From the NCBI GenBank assembly GCA_903844815.1, contig CAIMVD010000101.1:68220-111979 (forward strand): a DNA stretch of 43,760 nt. The letters run 5' to 3'. The notes under the pieces are model-generated. The model searched no databases. It saw only the letters and a program-made list of their open reading frames with translations, and was not told the DNA's origin. Positions 1 to 9,952 of the stretch are shown here, piece after piece (the first letter of the stretch is position 1; the number at the start of each line of letters is the position of its first letter). This stretch comes from an uncultured Bacteroidota bacterium (GTDB lineage: Bacteria; Bacteroidota; Bacteroidia; Bacteroidales; VadinHA17). Position numbers and translations under genes: made by a program.

Positions 1-874
1 GCCTCCATCCTTCGCCCAGTGGCTCCGGATGAGTTCCGTTCCATACGTTATTAGGAAGCATAAGGACCGGAGTAATAGGATATTCGCCGACCCGTGCTCC
101 AAGGCCCCAGAGAATCTCACTAATATTCTCATTTTCCATTGTAAATACAGCAGCATAATCAGTATGAAGTGCATGACGATTTGAATTTATCACCATTTCA
201 GCCGCTGTCTTAGCCTCGTTCCACTTTCCGCGATAAGCATAAACTTTTGCGAGCAGTCCATAAGCCGCTCCAAGACCGGGCCTTCCTTCCTTATGGTCCC
301 ATGCAAGCTGGCCTGTTGCTGCAACAAGGTCTGCTTCAATGACCTCCCAGGTCTTTTCTTCGGTAGCTCTTACAAGGGATGATGCTGAATTTTTAGCATC
401 ATAAAGTGGCAGACCACCGTAACGGGCCGCCAGCTGGAAATAAGAAAATGCCTGGAGGAAGTTCGCTTCTCCCAGTATTCTTTGTTTCTGTGCTTCATCC
501 ATTGTCATACCCGGCACATTTGCAAGTACGTCGCCAGCTCTCTTAATAGTTTTGTAATACGATACATAAGCCCAGCGATCGAGGTCTCCTTCTATATTCT
601 GGGTTGCCTTGAATTCGGTCATAGAAATATAGTCTGAATAGTTGTCATTCATATAACCATTATCGCTGAATGCTTCCATCCCGCACCAGTCCTCACCGCC
701 AAGAGCTTCTTCATCCTGAAGTGGGCTGTAAACACCTGCCAGTGCAGACTCAGCCTGATCAGCCGTCTTCCAGAAAACAGCATCGGTAAACTCATGTGGC
801 TCATTATTCAGGAAATCTTTCCCGCACGAGGCCAGAGCTACAATAATTACTAAAAACGCAAAATATTTTTTCAT
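1..874 (-). CDS. RagB/SusD-family outer-membrane lipoprotein (partial, C-terminus beyond window)
   Basis: SusD-type glycan-binding lipoprotein that caps a SusC channel at the cell surface. The gene runs off the left edge, so only the first 291 residues are seen. The start is the ATG at 874-872. The protein begins MKKYFAFLVIIVALASCGKD, a lipoprotein signal peptide with lipobox Cys at residue 17. The following text (FLNNEPHEFTDAVFWKTADQ) is the usual SusD N-terminus, and the Ala-rich helical segments with GEANFLQAFSYFQLAARYGG match the TPR-like SusD core. It starts 18 nt after the stop of the SusC-like gene at 893-4030, so the two are co-transcribed. The ligand cannot be read from the sequence. 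Confidence 0.9.
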   Translation of the reverse strand, partial: MKKYFAFLVIIVALASCGKDFLNNEPHEFTDAVFWKTADQAESALAGVYSPLQDEEALGGEDWCGMEAFSDNGYMNDNYSDYISMTEFKATQNIEGDLDRWAYVSYYKTIKRAGDVLANVPGMTMDEAQKQRILGEANFLQAFSYFQLAARYGGLPLYDAKNSASSLVRATEEKTWEVIEADLVAATGQLAWDHKEGRPGLGAAYGLLAKVYAYRGKWNEAKTAAEMVINSNRHALHTDYAAVFTMENENISEILWGLGARVGEYPITPVLMLPNNVWNGTHPEPLGEGWR

Positions 875-892
875 ATTATTATTTTTTCAGGG

Positions 893-3800
893 TTAAAAAG
901 TTACGTTTAATCCAAAAATATAAGATCTAGCCTGAGGATAAGCTCCTTTATCAACTCCGTACATGTTATTGCTGAAACCTCCTTCGCTACCGACCTCCGG
1001 ATCATATCCTGAATATTTTGTAAGGGTCAGCGGATTCTGCAAGGTTGCATATAGACGGAGATGAGAGAAACTGGTGGCAAGAACGCCCTTGTTGAAAGTA
1101 TAACCAAGTGTCAGGTATTTAACACGTGCGAAGCTGCCGTCCTCTATAAACATGGTACTGTAATACCTGTTATTATTCAGGTCTTTTACAGTAACACGGG
1201 GCACAGTTGCTGAAGGTTTGCCCGCGGTCCAACGGTCAAGAATGGCAGGACCATTATTGTAGCTTGTTCCCTGCATAATGGTACCTCCAAGGGTCAGACC
1301 ATTAAAGATGCTGTTTCCCTGGCTGCCGATCAGGAGCATACTTGCATCCCAGCCTTTGTAGTCAGCTGTAGCATTAAGAGAGTAAGTAAGGGTGGGAAAA
1401 CTGTTACCAGCATTAAACCGGTCATCAGCACTTATCTGTCCGTCGCCGTTGCGGTCCTCGAACTTAATATCACCTGGTACTGCAGCAGGCTGGATCCTGG
1501 CCCCTGAAGAACTCTTGTAACTGTCAATTTCGGCCTGATTCTGGAAGATTCCGACCATGTTGAGAACATAGAAGTGCCCGATAGGTTCTCCCTGTGCAAT
1601 GCGGCCCACCATTGTGTTTTTGTAGTCTGCAGTAAAGATCTCCTTCGCACCGGCCACACCGAGTGTTACTAGTTCATTCACCACATGAGATAGGTTCGCA
1701 GAGAGCTCATACTTAAATTCCTTATCACGATTCCTGTATGAAAGACCAAGGTCGAAACCTTTGTTTGAAACCTGTCCTGAATTCTGATATGGGGCTACAC
1801 CTACGCCAAGGGATGATACAAGCGGCACCTGTACCAGAATGTCAGATGTTTCCTTGTCGAAATAATCGGCTGTAAAATACAATTTGTCTTTCATGAACCC
1901 CATATCGATACCGATATTGGTCTGGGTTGTAACCTCCCATTTGATCTCGGTATTTGCGAATCGGTTCTGTGCATAGGCAGTAAAAGCACTACCATCGAGA
2001 GTTGGAGACCCTACTGTCGTTATTGTGCTGTAGTATTCATAGTTCCTGATCTTGTCGTTTCCAAGCTGTCCCCAGCTTCCGCGTATTTTCAGATCGGAAA
2101 TAACATCGCGCATGTTTTCAAAGAAATTTTCCTTCGAGATTCTCCAACCTCCTGATACCGATGGGAAGATACCCCAACGCTTGTCTTCAGGGAATTTTGA
2201 AGAGCCGTCAGCACGGATATTTGCTGCAAAAAGGTATTTATCAGCGAATTCGTAGCTTAACCTTCCAAAATAGCTGAGAAGGGAATAATCATCGGCACTT
2301 CCCGACGGGTGTTCAGGGAAGGTTCCTGCATTATTAAAATAGCGCAGAGCCGGATCCTGATTGCTGAAGTCTTTGGCAGTTCCGGTATTAGTCCATTCGT
2401 ACAGACCTTTTTCCATAGACATACCCGCAAGACCAGCAACGTGGTGCTTTGAGAATCTTTTGTCGAAACTGATTGTATTGTTCCAAATCCAGGTATTTGA
2501 TAAACCATAAGACTCGCCAAGGGTATTCTGATTCAGACCACGGCCTCCGTTGAGAGCGATAGCCTTGAAATTCTTGTTTTTCCCAAAACCCCAGTTGTAA
2601 CCGAAATCAGTTTTAATGGTGAACAAATCGAGAAGTTTGTATTCAAGGTAAGCATTTCCGCCGGCGGTTGTATTTTTCGAAACATTGTCCCGGCTGTTGA
2701 GCGAAGCGACAGGGTTAGGAAAATCGCCTGTCGGTAATCCGTAAATCCCTTTAGACTGATCTTCCCAAACAGGAGTATTCCTCATATTGAAAAGTGCTGC
2801 ACTCAGAACTCCGTCATACGAACCGCTTGCCTCTATTATATTCTGATCGGTAAATACAAGCGAGATATTCTCCCCGAAAGTAAGATTCTTTACAATCTCA
2901 TGCTGACTGTTAAACCTGATGTTATACCTTTTGTACGATGAGTTTTTAATAATACCATTATCATTAAGAACACCCAGACTGAATGCATAATTAGAGGTTT
3001 GTGTGCCGCCCGATATACTAAGATCATTTGTGGAAATATAACCCGACCTGAAGATTTCATCAAACCAGTCAGTCCTTGTAATGGCATTGGTTGGATTGTT
3101 ATAGTAATCCCAGATAGATTCGCTGGTTGGAGTTCCGTCATTGGTCAGAGCTTCCTTGTGTATCAGGTTTCGCTCCTCCGCAGTGAGTGAAGAAGGCCTT
3201 CTCCAGGCCTGCTGAATTCCCTGGCTCGTATTGTAAGTAACTGTTGCCTTTTCTCCCCTTTTGCCTTTTTTGGTAGTGACTATAACAACCCCGTTAGCAC
3301 CGCGGGAACCATAAATGGCTGCTGATGCAGCATCCTTAAGTACCGACATGCTCTCAATGTCGGCAGGGTTAAGATTAGAAATGCTTCCTATAATACCGTC
3401 AACAACGTAAAGAGGGCTGTTATCGTTTATCGAACCTGCTCCCCTGATTCTGATCTCAACACCACTCCCGGGCTGTCCGGAATTCTGGATAACGGTTACT
3501 CCTGACATTGTTCCCTGAATCGCGTGACTAACCGACTGATTAATTCCCTGGAGTTTATCGGGCTGGACAGTCGAAACGGCTCCCGTAATGTCAGCCTTTT
3601 TCTGAGTACCATAACCAATAACAACAACTTCATCAAGCCCGAATGTTTCTTCTGCCAGCATGACATCAACAATACTGCTGACACCAATCCGGACCTCCTG
3701 GGGTTTCATTCCGATGAACGAAATAACCAGTATTTCAGCTTTATCCGGAATGGCAACTTCATACCTGCCCCTTACATCCGTAAGCGCTCCGACCGAGGTC

Positions 3801-4030
3801 CCTTTCACGGTAACTGTGGCTCCCGTAATCGGCAATCCTTTAGAGTCGGTTACAAGACCTGCTATTTTCCTCTGAACACCCTGCTGGCCTGAATCGGGGG
3901 TTCCCCCGAATGCGGCCATGTTAAAGGCGGATGTCAGAAAAATTAACAGCGTAATTTTCAATGCATTCATTCCCTTTCTTATAAAAGCTCTTTGAAAGCT
4001 TTCAGGGAAGTAACACCCAATTTTTTTCAT
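893..4030 (-). CDS. SusC/RagA-family TonB-linked outer-membrane transporter
   Basis: TonB-dependent channel of 1045 aa that imports glycan or peptide fragments delivered by its SusD partner. A long basic N-region is followed by a hydrophobic signal segment (about residues 22-42). Next comes a carboxypeptidase-D regulatory-like beta-sandwich (about 55-130, with GLPITGATVTVKGTSVGALTD), then the plug beginning at GLDEVVVIGYGTQ (about 132-144) with IRIRGAGSIN and YVVDG, and then a large beta-barrel ending in aromatic LNVTF. Length and order are normal for SusC. It is the promoter-proximal gene of a SusC-SusD pair with the partial lipoprotein at 1-874. An internal Met at residue 21 could be an alternative start. 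Substrate unknown: no hydrolase or sulfatase lies nearby. Confidence 0.95.
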   Translation of the reverse strand: MKKIGCYFPESFQRAFIRKGMNALKITLLIFLTSAFNMAAFGGTPDSGQQGVQRKIAGLVTDSKGLPITGATVTVKGTSVGALTDVRGRYEVAIPDKAEILVISFIGMKPQEVRIGVSSIVDVMLAEETFGLDEVVVIGYGTQKKADITGAVSTVQPDKLQGINQSVSHAIQGTMSGVTVIQNSGQPGSGVEIRIRGAGSINDNSPLYVVDGIIGSISNLNPADIESMSVLKDAASAAIYGSRGANGVVIVTTKKGKRGEKATVTYNTSQGIQQAWRRPSSLTAEERNLIHKEALTNDGTPTSESIWDYYNNPTNAITRTDWFDEIFRSGYISTNDLSISGGTQTSNYAFSLGVLNDNGIIKNSSYKRYNIRFNSQHEIVKNLTFGENISLVFTDQNIIEASGSYDGVLSAALFNMRNTPVWEDQSKGIYGLPTGDFPNPVASLNSRDNVSKNTTAGGNAYLEYKLLDLFTIKTDFGYNWGFGKNKNFKAIALNGGRGLNQNTLGESYGLSNTWIWNNTISFDKRFSKHHVAGLAGMSMEKGLYEWTNTGTAKDFSNQDPALRYFNNAGTFPEHPSGSADDYSLLSYFGRLSYEFADKYLFAANIRADGSSKFPEDKRWGIFPSVSGGWRISKENFFENMRDVISDLKIRGSWGQLGNDKIRNYEYYSTITTVGSPTLDGSAFTAYAQNRFANTEIKWEVTTQTNIGIDMGFMKDKLYFTADYFDKETSDILVQVPLVSSLGVGVAPYQNSGQVSNKGFDLGLSYRNRDKEFKYELSANLSHVVNELVTLGVAGAKEIFTADYKNTMVGRIAQGEPIGHFYVLNMVGIFQNQAEIDSYKSSSGARIQPAAVPGDIKFEDRNGDGQISADDRFNAGNSFPTLTYSLNATADYKGWDASMLLIGSQGNSIFNGLTLGGTIMQGTSYNNGPAILDRWTAGKPSATVPRVTVKDLNNNRYYSTMFIEDGSFARVKYLTLGYTFNKGVLATSFSHLRLYATLQNPLTLTKYSGYDPEVGSEGGFSNNMYGVDKGAYPQARSYIFGLNVTF

Positions 4031-4574
4031 AGATTTTTTAGGTTTAATTAATTAATAATAAATTATTAATGCCGTAGTTAAACAAAAGATGAGAACAGCT
4101 TCAATCGCAGTCTATTCATTAGTTAAAGAATAAATTCCGCGACCCCATCAATCGATATAGTTACTAATTCCCTGACTTTCGACAGGTTTAAGTTTCCGAT
4201 GATAAAATTAGACCTTTTAAGTATTGAGAATATTAACATTTTTTACCAATTGTGATGGTATTTTAGCATTTTAATGTATTTTTTTTTCAATATTGCTAAT
4301 ATGTTAATTAATTAACAGTAGATTTATTCAAGGGGAAATCTATAATTAGAAGAATATTGTGCTTATTATCATTTATTTGAGAGATGGATGGCTACTGCTA
4401 TTAAACATAATATGTTCTGATTTACCAAAAAGCAAAGCATTCTCAGTATTAAGAAAATAATACCCTAAAATCCTGATAGCTGATGATCCTTAAACAGGGC
4501 CTCCTTAGTTTCTATTTCATTGAAGCCTTCAGAATACGAATTCGGTTAGAAAAGTAATTTCATCTTCAATAAGG
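4031..4574. other. AT-rich intergenic region upstream of SusC-like gene
   Basis: No convincing gene is present. The sequence is very AT-rich, with runs such as TTAATTAATTAATAATAAA just upstream of the minus-strand SusC start. It must contain that gene's promoter, but I could not find a clean Bacteroidota promoter pair (TTTG plus TAnnTTTG at normal spacing). The right end of the gap holds a CACAGAG-type dyad, listed separately. Confidence 0.6.
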
Positions 4575-4677
4575 TCTCTGTATAACTCTGTGCCTCCTCC
4601 GTGATCTCTGTGTAAGTTCTTATTTTGTTATACAGAGAGACGCAGAGTTGACACAGAGTGGCACAGAGAAGGCAGAG
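4575..4677. repeat. CACAGAG-word inverted repeat
   Basis: The left arm is built of TCTCTGTGT/CTCTGTGC words and the right arm of their complements (ACACAGAG, GCACAGAG, GCAGAG), separated by a short AT-rich centre (TTATTTTGTTA). The arms are imperfect but could fold into a long hairpin. It lies just downstream of the minus-strand SusD gene at 4716-6278, where it might end transcription. Similar dyads occur at 16952-17051 and, as one arm only, at 18097-18140. Confidence 0.75.
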
Positions 4678-4715
4678 TTTTACTTTGGGCTCCTTATACA
4701 GCCTGAATTAATCCT

Positions 4716-6278
4716 CTACCAGTTTGGATTTTGTTTATATATCCCGTTTGATCTCAGAATTTCGTCGGGATCATACGGCCATACAAGATCTTTTTCTGGA
4801 TTAAAAGTCCTTGCAGCCCAAACCTGCTGAATGGTATAAGGCGAATCAGGATCAGTCTTGATGGTATGAATGCGTCCGTGCAGAGACATACGGATTTTGT
4901 CATAATCGCCCCATCTCTTCAGGTCCTGAAGCCGGTCGGTCCATTCGCAGCCAAGCTCCACACGACGCTCATGTTTGAGGTCAGCCATTGTGGGAGCAGC
5001 AATTTGTGAAAGACCAGCACGAGACCTGACTTCATTAAGTGGTCCGGCAGCGATTGCTGCCTGCCCTGTCATGAGGTATGCCTCAGCTTTAAAAAGAAGG
5101 ACTTCGGAATAGCGCATCAGTGGAAGGCAGAGTTTTGTTGTAGGGTAGTCTCCGTTCTGATTTATATAACTGTTTGTAGCTGCATTTCCTCCTGTTCCGT
5201 AAGAATAGGGTTCCATATATTTGTTAATCTGGAATCCTGAAAGGCTATTTGTTGAGAAATACTTTCGCGTAACTCCAAGGAAAGAAAAGCTGTCTCCGAA
5301 TTTCAGAATTGTAACTTCACGGCGCGGGTCGCCGGATTCGTATTCTTCATATAACTCTTCAGTCGGCTGGAAATAGCCCCAACCGTTATACTGTCCCCAA
5401 CCTTTATTCTCGAGGATTACACCAGGGAATTCGCTTCCGCCCTGCGTACCTGAGTTCACGTTCCAGATATATTCTGAACTCCAGTTATTAGCCACTTTGA
5501 ATACGTTTGCATAACCGGTAATAAGAGCGCGCTTCCCTTCATTCTTAATCTTATCGGCAACGGGCGGTATAAGAGCCCATTTGGTATTATCAAACTGAGC
5601 CCAGTATGCATAAGCTTTTACCATGTAGCCCCAGGCAGCTGCCTTATGGGCACGGCCGTAGTCGGCTGAGGAATAACTTTCAAAGAAAGGCAGAAGCTCA
5701 CCGGCTTTTTCCAGATCGGAAACAACCTGTGCGTAGTTGTCGGTTACAGAATTAAGCTGAGGAGGGATTCTCTTTTGATATTCAAGATTTTCAGGGCCAT
5801 CGAAGGGTACACCCTGATCCTTGCAGCCCCACATGTAAGCTACCCAGAAATGAGCGAAGCCCCTGATGAAATAAGCTTCACCCTTTGCCCTGTCGATAAT
5901 ATCCTGGCTCACATTCTTTGCACCATCAATATTCTGAAGTACCTGATTGGCCTTATCGATCATCCAGTATAAGTCATTATAGCCATCGAGGTAGCCTTCA
6001 CGGCCGGTAGGGATAAAGTTCTTTATATTTTCGCCGTCAGCTTTCGGACGTCCTACAATAATATCATCGCTTGCACCCTGGGTCCAGAAAAGGTTACGGC
6101 CCCAGGTAGACTCGTAACGGAACGGGACATACATCGCGGCAACTGCCTTGTTGACATCCTCAACACTTTGCCAGAAATAGGCGGTGGTCGGCAAACCGTA
6201 TGGCTTGGTATCTACCCAGTCTTCTGTGCATGAAGCCAGAAAAAGAAGGGGAAATAACATCAAATATATCTTTTTCAT
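4716..6278 (-). CDS. RagB/SusD-family nutrient-binding outer-membrane lipoprotein
   Basis: Surface lipoprotein of 520 aa, the partner of the SusC-like channel encoded immediately upstream. It starts MKKIYLMLFPLLFLASC, a signal peptide with lipobox Cys at residue 17. The N-terminal SusD segment (DTKPYGLPTTAYFWQSVEDVN), the TPR-like helices (RAKGEAYFIRGFAHFWVAYM) and the C-terminal segment with LPLMRYSEVLLFKAEAYL and the R-GEL-like VELGCEWTDRLQDLKRWGDY are all typical of the family. Length is normal. The start lies 19 nt after the SusC stop. Ligand unknown. Confidence 0.95.
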   Translation of the reverse strand: MKKIYLMLFPLLFLASCTEDWVDTKPYGLPTTAYFWQSVEDVNKAVAAMYVPFRYESTWGRNLFWTQGASDDIIVGRPKADGENIKNFIPTGREGYLDGYNDLYWMIDKANQVLQNIDGAKNVSQDIIDRAKGEAYFIRGFAHFWVAYMWGCKDQGVPFDGPENLEYQKRIPPQLNSVTDNYAQVVSDLEKAGELLPFFESYSSADYGRAHKAAAWGYMVKAYAYWAQFDNTKWALIPPVADKIKNEGKRALITGYANVFKVANNWSSEYIWNVNSGTQGGSEFPGVILENKGWGQYNGWGYFQPTEELYEEYESGDPRREVTILKFGDSFSFLGVTRKYFSTNSLSGFQINKYMEPYSYGTGGNAATNSYINQNGDYPTTKLCLPLMRYSEVLLFKAEAYLMTGQAAIAAGPLNEVRSRAGLSQIAAPTMADLKHERRVELGCEWTDRLQDLKRWGDYDKIRMSLHGRIHTIKTDPDSPYTIQQVWAARTFNPEKDLVWPYDPDEILRSNGIYKQNPNW

Positions 6279-6297
6279 TTTTTTACAGAATTGATTT

Positions 6298-9200
6298 TTA
6301 GAAATTAATATTAGCTCCGAAAGATAAAATCCTTGAAACCGGATACTGGCCTCCGTCGAATCCTACACCGCCGACTTCAGGGTCCATACCCGAGTATTTG
6401 GTAAAGGTCATGAGATTCTCGCCGCTGAAGTAAACTTTAATCTTTCCGTCCCATGGAAGATTTTTGAAGGTATAACCAATAAGAAGGTTTTTAAGTCTGA
6501 GATAATCACCTTTTTCAAGGAACCAGTCTGATGAAGTTCCGAAGTTTTTATTGGGATCATTCACCCTGATAACCGGGATATCCGAACCTGTATTTGTTGG
6601 CGACCAGGCGTCAAGTATTTTATCCCACCGGTTGTAACCCTGCTCAGCTGCATTAAGAGTCGATTCCTTGAAGGCATTGAAAAGCTTAACTCCGCTGACG
6701 CCCTGAAAGAAGAGACTCAAATCCCAGTTTTTCCATCCCAGGTTTCCTGAGAATCCGTAGGTTAGTTTCGGGAAGGCGTTTCCCATATAAACCCTGTCGC
6801 CATCACCAATAGAACCATTTCCGTCCTGATCCTTGAATTTAAGATCACCGGCCTTGGCATACGGCTGGATCTTAGTTATGGCTCCTGTTGACGGGTTAGT
6901 GTAAGTATAGGCGTCTACTTCTTCCTGTGACTGGAAGATACCCTCATTCTGAACAAGCCAGTATGAATAATATGGCTGTCCAACTGTTGATCTGTAAGGA
7001 GTTAGTATTCCTCTCCATGAATTTCCATGTATCCAGTAAGCAGTTGCACTTTCGTCAATATAGGTAACTTCATTTTTAAGAGTGGCAAAGTTACCGCTTA
7101 CACCGTAAGTCAGATCGCCAACCTTATCGTTCCAGGAAGCCTGGAATTCAATTCCGCTGTTTGTGATCTCTCCTTTATTAATATAGGGTGCATCAACACC
7201 ATAAGAGTAAGTCCATTCCGTATCCTGTTGTTTGATAAGGTCAAACGTTACCTTCTTGAAATAGTCGGCTACAATGCTCAGTCGCCTGTTGAAGAAGGCC
7301 ATGTCGAGACCAAAATCGGTCTGTTCTGAAGTTTCCCATGAAAGGGTTGAGTTATATGCACTGGCCACGTAGGCAGCTGTTGCAAGAGGTGCGTTCAAAC
7401 CAATCTGGTAAGTGTTGTTACTTGAAAGATTAGGATAACCATAGTATAGTCCTATTGCACCAAGGTTTCCAATTCTACCCCAGCTGGCACGGAATTTAAT
7501 CAGATCGAGACCTTCAATTTTAAACCAGGGCTCGGAGGTCAGTTTCCATGCTGCTGTTACCCCAGGGAAAGTCTTTGTACGATTTCCGGCAGCAAGTCTT
7601 CCGGCGATATCGGCGCGGTAGCTTCCGGTAAGGAAATAGCGGTCAGCATAACTGTATGATAATCTGCCGACATATGACATATTGCGGGCTTCCCATTGAC
7701 CGTCAGAAGGCCTGTTTTCTGAAAAGGTGCCTGCATTCACAAAGAACTGTGCCCACTCATCTTCCCTGCCAAAATCCTTTCCTGAAACAGAGAATCCCCT
7801 GTAACCGTCTTCCTTTGCAGTTGAAGCAACCATGGCGCCAATGTTATGCTTTCCGAAAACCCGGCTATAGTTGATAGTATTTTCCCAGATCCACCCGAAT
7901 GATTTTCCTGTGGAATAGTCAAGACTGTTTCTTGCATTTGGTTTCCCGGGCTCTGTACGCATCGGACTAAACGATTTGTATAGAGAGTTCGCAGCACTGT
8001 ATGAAAAACGCGATGAGATATCAAGGCCCTTAATAAGACCGGTGACGCGGAGTTCTGAAGTTGAGATAACATTACTGCTTTTATTGTATGCCTGATTCCT
8101 GAGAAGGGAGGCAACGGGGTTAATAGCATCTCCGTGAATACCCAGATACGCGTCATTACGCGGGCCTACACCTCCAAAGGTTCCGTCATCATAATAGGCT
8201 GTTGCCGAACGAGGCATGTAAATCGCTGAAAGGATTGTGCCTGAATACCCGCTCTCGGTGTCGGTACCTCTCCTGTCATTGTTATTCCAGAACATCTCCT
8301 CCCTGAAACTTACATATTTATTAAATTTGTAATTGGCATTATAGCGCAATGAGATATTGTTATTATAAGTATTAAGAAGGGTTCCTTCATCATTCTCATA
8401 ACGGACCTGGAACAAATTTGACATCTTGTCGGTACCGCTGTTAACAGTGATTGTATGCCTTTGAACAGGAGCTACCCTTGTAATCTCATCAACCCAGTCG
8501 GTTCTTGTTACCTGTGCGTATGGGTTTGTGGCAGCATCCCATCCTGCCGGAGATGTAAGACCTGCATTTGTATAGGCTAGCCTGGCAACCCTTGCTTCAT
8601 CCTCGGCTCTAAGTGACTGAGGAAGGTTCCATGCCTGCTTAACACCATAAAAGCCTGAATACTCAACCGTTGGTTTTCCTTCCTTTGCCTGCTTGGTTGT
8701 TATAAGAATAACACCTGCAGAACCGGCATATGCACCATAGATTGCAGCAGAGGCAGCATCCTTAAGAATAGTGATAGATTCAATATCTTCCGGGTTATAA
8801 GGTGCGCCTGGAACTCCGTCAACAACGTAAAGAACCCCTTCACTTTGCGATCCGATACCACGTATCGTTATCGAAGGCGCCCTGTCGGGATGTCCTCCCT
8901 GATTAACAACCGTAACACCCGGTATAATGCCCTGAATTGCAGAAGCAGTGCTTAGAAGAGGCCTGCTCTTGAGGCTTTCTGCACGCGGAACTGAAGCTAT
9001 GGCAGCCGAAAGATCTTCCTTCTTCGATGTGCCGTAACCAATTACAACAACCTCCTCGAGTCCCAAAAGATCTTCCTGAAGAAGTGCATCAACTGTTGCA
9101 GAATTTCCGATAACGATCTCCTGAGTCTTCATTCCTACAAATGAAAAAACAAGAGAAGTTGAATTGGCAGGTGCATTAACCTCATAACTTCCTTTTGAAT

Positions 9201-9498
9201 CGGTCAGAGCACCTGCCGTAGTGCCCTTTACCGTAACAGTTACTCCGGCAAGAGGCTGCCCTTTGGCGTCAGTGACGGTCCCTGTAATCTTCTTCTGAAC
9301 CTGCTCTGTTACAGCAGTTCCGGACGAAGGATCACCTGCTTCAGACAACATACCAGACTTATTCGCTCCGGAAGCGGAAGTAACAAGACTAATTGTTGTC
9401 ATTAAAAAAACCAACAGACCGGTTTTCAAGGCTGCCAGTCCCTTTCTGAGGAAGGCAAACCGATACCCGACCGGGGATTTTAGCCCAAGTTGTTTCAT
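6298..9498 (-). CDS. SusC/RagA-family TonB-linked outer-membrane transporter
   Basis: Second SusC-type channel in the window, 1066 aa from the chosen start. The open frame extends to 9576, but the ATG at 9498 gives MKQLGLKSPVGYRF..., which aligns with the N-terminus of the neighbouring SusC, whereas the upstream 26 residues look untranslated. A signal segment (ALKTGLLVFLMTTISLVTSA) is followed by a carboxypeptidase-D regulatory-like domain (TDAKGQPLAGVTVTVKGTTA), a plug starting GLEEVVVIGYGTSKKEDLS, and a barrel ending in ANINF. It forms a pair with the SusD at 4716-6278. The two SusC genes share architecture but are clearly diverged, so this is not a recent duplication. No dedicated regulator is visible. 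Confidence 0.95.
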   Translation of the reverse strand: MKQLGLKSPVGYRFAFLRKGLAALKTGLLVFLMTTISLVTSASGANKSGMLSEAGDPSSGTAVTEQVQKKITGTVTDAKGQPLAGVTVTVKGTTAGALTDSKGSYEVNAPANSTSLVFSFVGMKTQEIVIGNSATVDALLQEDLLGLEEVVVIGYGTSKKEDLSAAIASVPRAESLKSRPLLSTASAIQGIIPGVTVVNQGGHPDRAPSITIRGIGSQSEGVLYVVDGVPGAPYNPEDIESITILKDAASAAIYGAYAGSAGVILITTKQAKEGKPTVEYSGFYGVKQAWNLPQSLRAEDEARVARLAYTNAGLTSPAGWDAATNPYAQVTRTDWVDEITRVAPVQRHTITVNSGTDKMSNLFQVRYENDEGTLLNTYNNNISLRYNANYKFNKYVSFREEMFWNNNDRRGTDTESGYSGTILSAIYMPRSATAYYDDGTFGGVGPRNDAYLGIHGDAINPVASLLRNQAYNKSSNVISTSELRVTGLIKGLDISSRFSYSAANSLYKSFSPMRTEPGKPNARNSLDYSTGKSFGWIWENTINYSRVFGKHNIGAMVASTAKEDGYRGFSVSGKDFGREDEWAQFFVNAGTFSENRPSDGQWEARNMSYVGRLSYSYADRYFLTGSYRADIAGRLAAGNRTKTFPGVTAAWKLTSEPWFKIEGLDLIKFRASWGRIGNLGAIGLYYGYPNLSSNNTYQIGLNAPLATAAYVASAYNSTLSWETSEQTDFGLDMAFFNRRLSIVADYFKKVTFDLIKQQDTEWTYSYGVDAPYINKGEITNSGIEFQASWNDKVGDLTYGVSGNFATLKNEVTYIDESATAYWIHGNSWRGILTPYRSTVGQPYYSYWLVQNEGIFQSQEEVDAYTYTNPSTGAITKIQPYAKAGDLKFKDQDGNGSIGDGDRVYMGNAFPKLTYGFSGNLGWKNWDLSLFFQGVSGVKLFNAFKESTLNAAEQGYNRWDKILDAWSPTNTGSDIPVIRVNDPNKNFGTSSDWFLEKGDYLRLKNLLIGYTFKNLPWDGKIKVYFSGENLMTFTKYSGMDPEVGGVGFDGGQYPVSRILSFGANINF

Positions 9499-9952
9499 AG
9501 TTTTAAAAGGTTTAGTTAGTAAAAAAATAATTAGAAGATTTAGATTAGTTGTAACTTCAAAAAAAAGATAATGCATTATGTGAAGTCGTTTTCAAGGTTG
9601 CTAAAATATGCATGCTAAAAATCTGTCAGCTTTCCTTTAAAAACAACTTTTGATTATGTAAAAGTAAATCACAAGTGAATTGCTTATTTAACCTTTTTTA
9701 ACAATTTGTAATTCTTTCTTAGCATCATTATTGACATTTAGTATTAATTATGTTAATATAATAGCACTTTTACAGCACGCAAATTAACTTACAAATTATA
9801 ACAATCTGATTACGGAATAATTAAAAATCCGTTACAGTGAGGGAGGTTGAAAAGGAAAATTAAAATGACTATTTGAGTTGAATAAGAAAGACAGTTGTAT
9901 CAACACCATGTTTCTCAGATAACACAAATGCTCCAATCTGCGAAATACAGAA
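9499..9952. other. AT-rich intergenic region (promoter side of SusC-SusD pair)
   Basis: No gene is supported here. It contains the promoter side of the minus-strand SusC/SusD operon and the 3' flank of the exported MBL-fold gene. A weak match to the Bacteroidota -7 element (TATCTTTT on the minus strand, about 60 nt upstream of the SusC start) is present without a well-spaced -33 element, so I do not call a promoter. No hairpin with a clear T-tract was seen. Confidence 0.5.

Noticed and set aside
3524-3892. 122-codon plus-strand frame inside the SusC-like gene
   Set aside because: It is antisense to a clear SusC plug and regulatory domain, has no family features, and is explained by the codon use of the real gene.
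4648-4830. 60-codon plus-strand frame at the SusD 3' end
   Set aside because: It is made of the CACAGAG repeat arm and antisense SusD sequence.
7737-8156. 139-codon minus-strand frame inside the second SusC-like gene
   Set aside because: It is an alternative frame of the barrel region, with low-complexity composition and no domain.
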